The position numbers and the translations under genes are program-made. DNA of 16,156 nucleotides. It comes from Nocardioidaceae bacterium (GTDB lineage: Bacteria > Actinomycetota > Actinomycetes > Propionibacteriales > Nocardioidaceae). Shown here piece after piece: positions 15,240 to 16,156 of the stretch. Where the stretch lies: the NCBI GenBank assembly GCA_020438665.1, contig JAGQUE010000207.1, forward strand, positions 1 through 16,156, written 5' to 3'. Numbering within the stretch: the stretch's first letter is position 1; the number at the start of each line of letters is the position of its first letter. The notes under the pieces are model-generated. The model ran no database searches, had not been told where the DNA came from, and worked only from the letters and a program-made list of their open reading frames with translations.

Positions 15240-15501
15240 GACCGCCGCCTTCCGTCGAGGGGTGCCACCGCCCGGGTCCGTGTCCGACACCATGCCCGAC
15301 GCTCGTGAGCGTGTCGACCCGGGGGTGCCTCCGGGGGGACGTCCCCTGGCGTCCCCGATGGACGAGGGGCGTCGTGGCTCCCGACGATGGCGACCTGGAG
15401 ACCGCAGCGGCCGTTGCCCGCACAGTCGGGGGCCGAGCAGCGCCATGGCTCGGCGCGTGGGCCTGTTTCGCCCGCTGGAGCCTGGTCGGGACCTGAGCCG
15501 G
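15240..15501. other. 262-bp spacer between hutF and hutI with short palindromes
   Basis: No gene is convincing here. The open frames have mixed third-position bases unlike the flanking genes. Two short palindromes occur: ACGCTC-GT-GAGCGT (15299-15312) and GGGGACGTCCCC (15335-15346), plus further G/C-rich runs. None is followed by a T-run. The region may hold a separate hutI promoter, an mRNA structure between operon genes, or degraded sequence. No known riboswitch signature was recognised. Confidence 0.4.
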
Positions 15502-16156
15502 TCACGACCACAGCCGTGCGATGGCCTCGTCGAGCGCGTGTCCGACCTCGTGCCGGTCACCCGGCCGTACGACGACCCGGCCGTCCACGACGACCTGGAC
15601 GACGTCGGCGGCCGTCGCGGCGAAGACGACCGTGGCCTCGTCGGCGCCGGTGCCGGCCGTCCGGGGCGAGGCCGGGTCGAGGGTCACCAGGTCGGCGCGG
15701 GCCCCGACCGCGATCACGCCGGCGTCGGGGAAGCCGAGGCTCTCATGCCCGGTGACCGTCGCCGCCGCGAGCAGCTCGGCGGCCGGCCAGTGGCCGCGCT
15801 GTCGGGTCGCCAGCCGTTCGTCGAGCTCGACGGCCCGCATCTCCTCGAACAGGTCGATGACCGCATGGCTGTCGCTGCCCAGGGTGAGCGGCGACCCGGC
15901 GTCGCTGAGCAGCCGGCTCGGGCCGATCCCGTCGGCGAGGTCGCGTTCGGTGGTGGGGCACAAGCATGCGCGGGTACGGCTCCCGCCGAGCAGCCCGATG
16001 TCGTCGGACGTCAGGTGAGTGGCGTGCACCGCGCTCGTGAGGGGGCCGAGCACCCCCGCGTCGGCGAGGACGCGGGTCGGGGTGGCGCCGTAGGCCGCGA
16101 CGCAGGCGTCGTTCTCGGCGACCTGCTCGGACAGGTGCACGTGGAGCGGGCGCCCG
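15502..16156 (-). CDS. hutF: Formimidoylglutamate deiminase, C-terminal part, cut by window edge
   Basis: About 217 C-terminal residues of an amidohydrolase that converts N-formimidoyl-L-glutamate to N-formyl-L-glutamate and ammonia. The visible part starts at [13 protein letters not shown], a metal-ligand His region of the family, and continues with [27 protein letters not shown] and [20 protein letters not shown], where the Asp of GSDSHA is the expected catalytic metal ligand. The C-terminal beta-sandwich ([24 protein letters not shown]) is complete. [11 protein letters not shown] and the SDSH context distinguish HutF from guanine deaminase and other relatives. The N-terminal HxH metal site lies outside the window. 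Together with hutI downstream it implies the HutF/HutG branch of histidine breakdown. Confidence 0.93.
   Translation of the reverse strand, partial: GRPLHVHLSEQVAENDACVAAYGATPTRVLADAGVLGPLTSAVHATHLTSDDIGLLGGSRTRACLCPTTERDLADGIGPSRLLSDAGSPLTLGSDSHAVIDLFEEMRAVELDERLATRQRGHWPAAELLAAATVTGHESLGFPDAGVIAVGARADLVTLDPASPRTAGTGADEATVVFAATAADVVQVVVDGRVVVRPGDRHEVGHALDEAIARLWS

Noticed and set aside
15236..15511. Cys-containing 91-codon leftward frame between hutF and hutI
   Set aside because: Third-position base use is mixed, there is no ribosome site, and it overlaps both neighbours; more likely non-coding.

Overview
The window is about 16.2 kb of very GC-rich DNA with dense, mostly co-directional genes, many GTG starts and strong G/C bias at third codon positions. 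With an HspR-type operator in front of dnaK, likely leaderless promoters, and secreted proteins of an actinobacterial type, it points to a high-GC actinobacterium. Nocardioidaceae (Nocardioides-like) is my best guess, from general resemblance only. No rRNA, tRNA, insertion sequence, phage gene, CRISPR array or attachment site was seen. The content looks chromosomal, and no gap between genes exceeds 300 bases.

Left part (1-3173). The 5' end of dnaK runs leftward out of the window, preceded by a good ribosome binding site and a HAIR element (the HspR operator). Two leftward genes 6 bp apart follow: a single-pass membrane protein with a Pro/Ser/Gly-rich exterior, and a secreted protein with a helical segment resembling the scaffold of actinobacterial thioester surface proteins plus two Cys-paired beta repeats.

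Middle part (3316-6842). This holds an aldo/keto reductase (rightward), a divergent MarR regulator / EamA exporter pair, a small single-pass membrane protein with a serine-rich stalk, and a small protein of unknown function. The marR-eamA gap holds two near-identical 18-bp palindromes whose centres are 21 bp apart. Both genes also have a -10-like hexamer exactly 7 nt before the start codon, which suggests leaderless, MarR-controlled promoters.

Right-middle part (6770-13942). This is a leftward block. In transcription order it contains a 52-aa basic protein behind a perfect palindrome, a large AAA/LuxR (LAL-type) regulator, a sucrase/ferredoxin-like (Apd1-type) iron-sulfur protein, a cytochrome P450, a DUF2007 protein overlapping the P450 by one base, and an MFS transporter. 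A regulator, a redox protein, an oxygenase and a transporter on one strand may form a functional unit, but this is inference.

Right end (14067-16156). hutI (imidazolonepropionase) lies downstream of the C-terminal part of hutF (formimidoylglutamate deiminase). Together they imply histidine degradation by the HutF route through N-formylglutamate. The two genes are separated by 262 bp with short palindromes and no convincing gene.
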